This document shows positions 6,574 to 9,130 of a DNA stretch of 9,130 nt, one piece after another. Position 1 is the stretch's first letter; each line of letters begins with the position of its first letter. Where the stretch lies: assembly GCA_030632035.1 (NCBI GenBank), contig DAOVJZ010000051.1, forward strand, positions 1-9,130, given 5' to 3'. This DNA comes from Granulosicoccaceae bacterium. GTDB taxonomy: Bacteria > Pseudomonadota > Gammaproteobacteria > DAOVJZ01. Made by a program: the position numbers and the translations under genes. A model generated the notes under the pieces. That model searched no databases, was not told the DNA's origin, and saw only the letters and a program-made list of their open reading frames with translations.

Positions 6574-6960
6574 TCATTTATATATTTCAGATGGGTCCTT
6601 AATGACGGGTTCGGTTTCCACCCACTTACCATCCTGTAATTGTTTAAAAAAGCAATTGTGTCTGCCGGTGTGACAGGCGATGCCGCCTTGTTGCTCAACA
6701 CTCAACAGGATCACATCATTATCACAATCCAGACGAATGTCCTTGATCAGTTGTACATGACCGGATTCTTCGCCTTTGTGCCAGAGCTTGTTACGTGAAC
6801 GTGACCAGTAAACAGCACGGCCTTCCTTTACTGATAAGGCCAGTGACTCACGGTTCATCCAGGCCATCATCAATACCTTACCGCTATCCGTCTCTTGGGC
6901 GATGGCAGGAGCCAGACCATTCTGGTCCCATTTGATGTCATTGAGCCATTGTTCGTCCAT
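6574..6960 (-). CDS. hisI: Phosphoribosyl-AMP cyclohydrolase HisI
   Basis: HisI opens the adenine ring of phosphoribosyl-AMP, the third step of histidine synthesis, and works as a zinc- and magnesium-dependent dimer. The 128-residue length is that of a monofunctional HisI. Family motifs are VLMMAWMNRESL (29-40), AVYWSRSRNKLWHKGEESGH (49-68), and DCDNDVILL (78-86) with D78, D80 and D82 as the expected magnesium ligands. CHTGRHNCFF (96-105) follows. C79, C96 and C103 are the expected zinc ligands. The ATG at 6960 gives the normal N-terminus (MDEQWLNDIKWDQNGLAPAI). An in-frame start at 7158 would overlap hisF heavily and is rejected. Spacing is 25 bases after hisF and one base before hisE. Confidence 0.96.
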   Translation of the reverse strand: MDEQWLNDIKWDQNGLAPAIAQETDSGKVLMMAWMNRESLALSVKEGRAVYWSRSRNKLWHKGEESGHVQLIKDIRLDCDNDVILLSVEQQGGIACHTGRHNCFFKQLQDGKWVETEPVIKDPSEIYK

Positions 6961-6985
6961 TCGTCCAGTATATCCCAGATTTGAC

Positions 6986-7744
6986 CTAGATTCGGACTTC
7001 AATACCGGCTTTGGCCATGTGCTGCTTGGCCTCTTCAATGGAATATTCGGCAAAATGGAAAATACTGGCCGCCAGTACAGCATCGGCATGGCCCTTGGTA
7101 ACCCCTTCGACCAGATGGTCCAGATTACCCACCCCGCCAGAGGCGATGACGGGCACATTGACGTGTGCGCAGATTGTACTCATTAACTCGTTATCGAAAC
7201 CTATCTTGGTACCGTCTCGATCCATGCTAGTCACCAGTAATTCACCGGCACCGTAGTCAACCATTTTCTGTGCCCATTCGATGGCATCAATACCGGTGGG
7301 TTTGCGCCCGCCGTGAGTAAAGATTTCCCAGTGATCGCCAACACGCTTGGCATCAATGGCCACCACGATGCATTGTGATCCAAATTTTTCGGAGGCTTCT
7401 TTAACAAATTCAGGATTAGAAACAGCGGCGGTATTAATTGCAATTTTATCAGCGCCGGCATTGAGCATTCGCCGGATGTCTTCAACAGTACGAATACCAC
7501 CGCCGACAGTCAGAGGAATAAACACTTCACCGGCCACTTCTTCAACCACATGGACCATGGTTTCGCGATTATCGGAACTGGCTGTAATATCAAGAAAGGT
7601 AAGTTCATCGGCACCTTCCTTGTCATAACGACGTGCAATCTCAACCGGATCACCGGCATCACGAATATCAATAAACTGAACGCCTTTAACAACACGTCCG
7701 TTATCAACATCAAGACAGGGGATAATTCGTTTGGCAAGACCCAT
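6986..7744 (-). CDS. hisF: Imidazole glycerol phosphate synthase subunit HisF (cyclase)
   Basis: HisF is the synthase half of IGP synthase. It takes ammonia from HisH and PRFAR and makes imidazole glycerol phosphate plus AICAR, linking histidine and purine synthesis. The 252-residue protein is a full (beta/alpha)8 barrel. The N-terminus LAKRIIPCLDVDNGRVVKG carries the catalytic D12, and VVAIDAKR carries D131; these correspond to D11 and D130 of the T. maritima enzyme. Phosphate-binding loops are visible in LTVGGGIRTVEDI (78-90) and VIASGGVGNLDHL (199-211). It starts six bases after the hisA stop with no clear Shine-Dalgarno sequence, consistent with coupled translation. Its HisH partner is two genes upstream. 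Confidence 0.97.
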   Translation of the reverse strand: MGLAKRIIPCLDVDNGRVVKGVQFIDIRDAGDPVEIARRYDKEGADELTFLDITASSDNRETMVHVVEEVAGEVFIPLTVGGGIRTVEDIRRMLNAGADKIAINTAAVSNPEFVKEASEKFGSQCIVVAIDAKRVGDHWEIFTHGGRKPTGIDAIEWAQKMVDYGAGELLVTSMDRDGTKIGFDNELMSTICAHVNVPVIASGGVGNLDHLVEGVTKGHADAVLAASIFHFAEYSIEEAKQHMAKAGIEVRI

Positions 7745-7750
7745 AATAAT

Positions 7751-8488
7751 TTACGATGTCAGTTTAGTGGCCAGCGCCTGACCTTCGGCATAATCCAGCG
7801 TGCCTTCATAAATAGCACGACCGGTAATGGCAGCGGTGATTCCTTCATCAGCGTATTTACACAATTCACGAATATCATCCAGTGATGTAATACCGCCTGA
7901 AGCAATGACAGGAATGGAAATAGCCTGTGCAACCTTGACGGTTGCTTCGATATTCAGACCTTGCATCATGCCATCGCGACTGATGTCGGTATAGACAATT
8001 GCGGCCACACCGTCCTTTTCAAAATGTTTTGCCATGTCCACAACATCATGATTGGAAAGTTTTGACCAGCCATCAATGGCAACCTTGCCGTCTTTGGCAT
8101 CAAGACCAACAATAATACGACCGGGAAATTCAATACAGACATCAGAAACAAAATGCGGTGCATTCACTGCTTTGGTTCCGATAATGGCATATTGAACACC
8201 CGCATCCAGATAAGCCTGAATGGTGTCTTCCTCACGAATACCACCACCTACCTGAATTGAGATACCGGGAAAGGCCTCGGTGATTTTATGAATGACTTCA
8301 GCATTAACCGGCTTACCAGCAAAGGCACCATCAAGGTCAACAATATGCAAACGTTTTGCACCGGCTTCAATCCAGCGTTCAGCTACTGCAACAGGATTAT
8401 CGGAAAAAACAGTGTCATCTTCCATGCGCCCCTGACGTAAACGCACACACTTGCCTTCTTTTAAATCAATAGCGGGAATTAAAAGCAT
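7751..8488 (-). CDS. hisA: ProFAR isomerase HisA
   Basis: HisA isomerises ProFAR to PRFAR, the substrate of HisF/HisH, and like HisF is a (beta/alpha)8 barrel that probably arose by half-barrel duplication. The 245-residue product begins MLLIPAIDLKEGKCVRLRQG with the catalytic D8. The second catalytic aspartate is D130 in VGLDAKDG. Phosphate loops are IQVGGGIREEDT (78-89) and VIASGGITSLDDI (194-206). I chose the ATG at 8488 because AGAGG lies eight bases before it. The alternative ATG at 8494, two codons longer, would leave only two bases after that site. It lies between hisH and hisF, in the order usual for gammaproteobacteria (H-A-F-I). Confidence 0.96.
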   Translation of the reverse strand: MLLIPAIDLKEGKCVRLRQGRMEDDTVFSDNPVAVAERWIEAGAKRLHIVDLDGAFAGKPVNAEVIHKITEAFPGISIQVGGGIREEDTIQAYLDAGVQYAIIGTKAVNAPHFVSDVCIEFPGRIIVGLDAKDGKVAIDGWSKLSNHDVVDMAKHFEKDGVAAIVYTDISRDGMMQGLNIEATVKVAQAISIPVIASGGITSLDDIRELCKYADEGITAAITGRAIYEGTLDYAEGQALATKLTS

Positions 8489-8496
8489 TGTCATAA

Positions 8497-8501
8497 CCTC
8501 T
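8497..8501 (-). promoter_or_regulatory. Ribosome binding site deciding the hisA start
   Basis: On the minus strand AGAGG ends eight bases before the ATG at 8488 but only two bases before the ATG at 8494, so it favours the shorter product. The site overlaps one arm of a small hairpin (8498-8502 pairing with 8507-8511), so its access may be modulated. A second candidate, AAGGAGA (8512-8518), is 17 bases from the upstream ATG, which is too far unless the hairpin between them folds. Confidence 0.5.
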
Positions 8502-8521
8502 TAAAAAAGAGTCTCCTTAAA

Positions 8522-9130
8522 TTATTGTCCGTCCCACTGCAGAAAGTTTGCATATAACTGTAACCCGTCATGCTGACTTTTTTCAGGGTGAAACTGCACT
8601 GCAAAAATATTTTCATGCGCAATGGCTGATGTAAATTTAATACCGTAATCGGTTGATGCCATCATGTTTTCTTCAGAAGATGTTTCAACATAATAGCTAT
8701 GCACAAAGTAGAAACGACTGTCCTGTTTGATATTTTTCCATAAGGTATGTTCAGTAGTTTGATGTACCTGGTTCCAGCCCATGTGGGGCACCTTTAATAG
8801 TTCACCCTTGTTTTTCATATTATCCGAAAAACGTTTAACCTGACCAGGAAAAATACCAAGACAGGTTGTGCCATTATTTTCTTCACTGGATTCCATCAAT
8901 GCTTGCATACCGACACAGACACCAAGAAACGGTTTTGTTTTTGTGCATTCCATGACAACCTGGTCAAGTCCGGTTTTTTTTAATTCATTAATGCAATCAC
9001 GAATAGCACCCACGCCGGGCAATACAACACGGTCAGCCTTTAATATGGTATCGGCATCACTGGAAACCACAATAGTGGTTTTGTTATCTGCATGTTCCAG
9101 TGCCTTGGAAACAGAATGCAGATTACCCAT
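8522..9130 (-). CDS. hisH: IGP synthase subunit HisH (glutamine amidotransferase), N-terminus cut off
   Basis: HisH is the class I glutaminase that hydrolyses glutamine and channels ammonia into HisF. The 202 residues visible cover nearly the whole protein. The catalytic triad is present: the nucleophile C72 in PFLGVCVGMQALM, and H181 and E183 in AVQFHPEKSQ. PGVGA (39-43) marks the oxyanion-strand region next to the active site, and VPHMGWNQV (114-122) is a HisH signature. Although the visible part begins with an ATG, HisH proteins normally have about ten further residues ending in D-Y-G before the MGNLHSVSKAL sequence. The true start is therefore very probably beyond base 9130. It precedes hisA by about 30 bases in the same operon. 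Confidence 0.95.
   Translation of the reverse strand: MGNLHSVSKALEHADNKTTIVVSSDADTILKADRVVLPGVGAIRDCINELKKTGLDQVVMECTKTKPFLGVCVGMQALMESSEENNGTTCLGIFPGQVKRFSDNMKNKGELLKVPHMGWNQVHQTTEHTLWKNIKQDSRFYFVHSYYVETSSEENMMASTDYGIKFTSAIAHENIFAVQFHPEKSQHDGLQLYANFLQWDGQ

Noticed and set aside
6573..6701. Longer hisE start at 6701
   Set aside because: The extra 43 residues lie within hisI in another frame and have no similarity to HisE.
6961..7158. Longer hisI start at 7158
   Set aside because: The extra 66 residues are out-of-frame hisF sequence. The HisI family begins at the ATG at 6960.
6902..7186. Plus-strand open frame across hisI and hisF
   Set aside because: It lies opposite two well-conserved histidine genes and has no ribosome binding site or family motif.
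9128..9130. ATG at the window edge as the hisH start
   Set aside because: It is the internal methionine of the conserved D-Y-G-M-G-N-L sequence. The real start lies a few codons outside the window.

Overview
The window looks like the chromosome of a gammaproteobacterium, with moderate GC content and AT-rich spacers. It contains housekeeping genes and nothing that looks mobile. The assignment rests on the rpsU-yqeY-dnaG-rpoD order (the macromolecular-synthesis cluster), a CAU-anticodon tRNA-Ile just downstream as in the E. coli rpoD-ileX region, and a his-tatABC gene string like that of many gammaproteobacteria. I cannot name the genus from sequence alone.

Plus strand, 1-4807. The 3' end of rpsU (S21) is followed by yqeY (GatB/YqeY family), a 235-base spacer, dnaG (primase), a 176-base spacer with a convincing sigma-70 promoter, rpoD (the housekeeping sigma factor), and a strong intrinsic terminator. 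A separate small unit then has an extended -10 promoter, a tRNA-Ile(CAU) gene and its own terminator. Together these genes cover a small-subunit ribosomal protein, primer synthesis for replication, promoter recognition by RNA polymerase, and decoding of AUA codons.

Minus strand, 4869-9130, convergent with the first block. Read in its own direction, the order is hisH (cut by the window end), hisA, hisF, hisI, hisE, tatA, tatB, tatC. Gaps are 1 to 38 bases and tatB/tatC overlap, so this looks like one transcript. HisH and HisF form the two-subunit IGP synthase, HisA and HisI supply the preceding isomerase and cyclohydrolase, and HisE the pyrophosphohydrolase. TatABC is the twin-arginine translocase for folded proteins, co-located with but functionally unrelated to histidine synthesis. 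The promoter of this operon lies outside the window.

I see no CRISPR array, IS element, phage gene, toxin-antitoxin pair or defence system, and no clear undescribed system. The most unusual stretch is the yqeY-dnaG spacer, where the minus strand carries what may be a decayed small gene: an SD-like sequence before an ATT codon, then two protein-like stretches in adjacent frames. No gene-free stretch exceeds 300 bases; the longest are 557-791 and 2580-2755, both described below.
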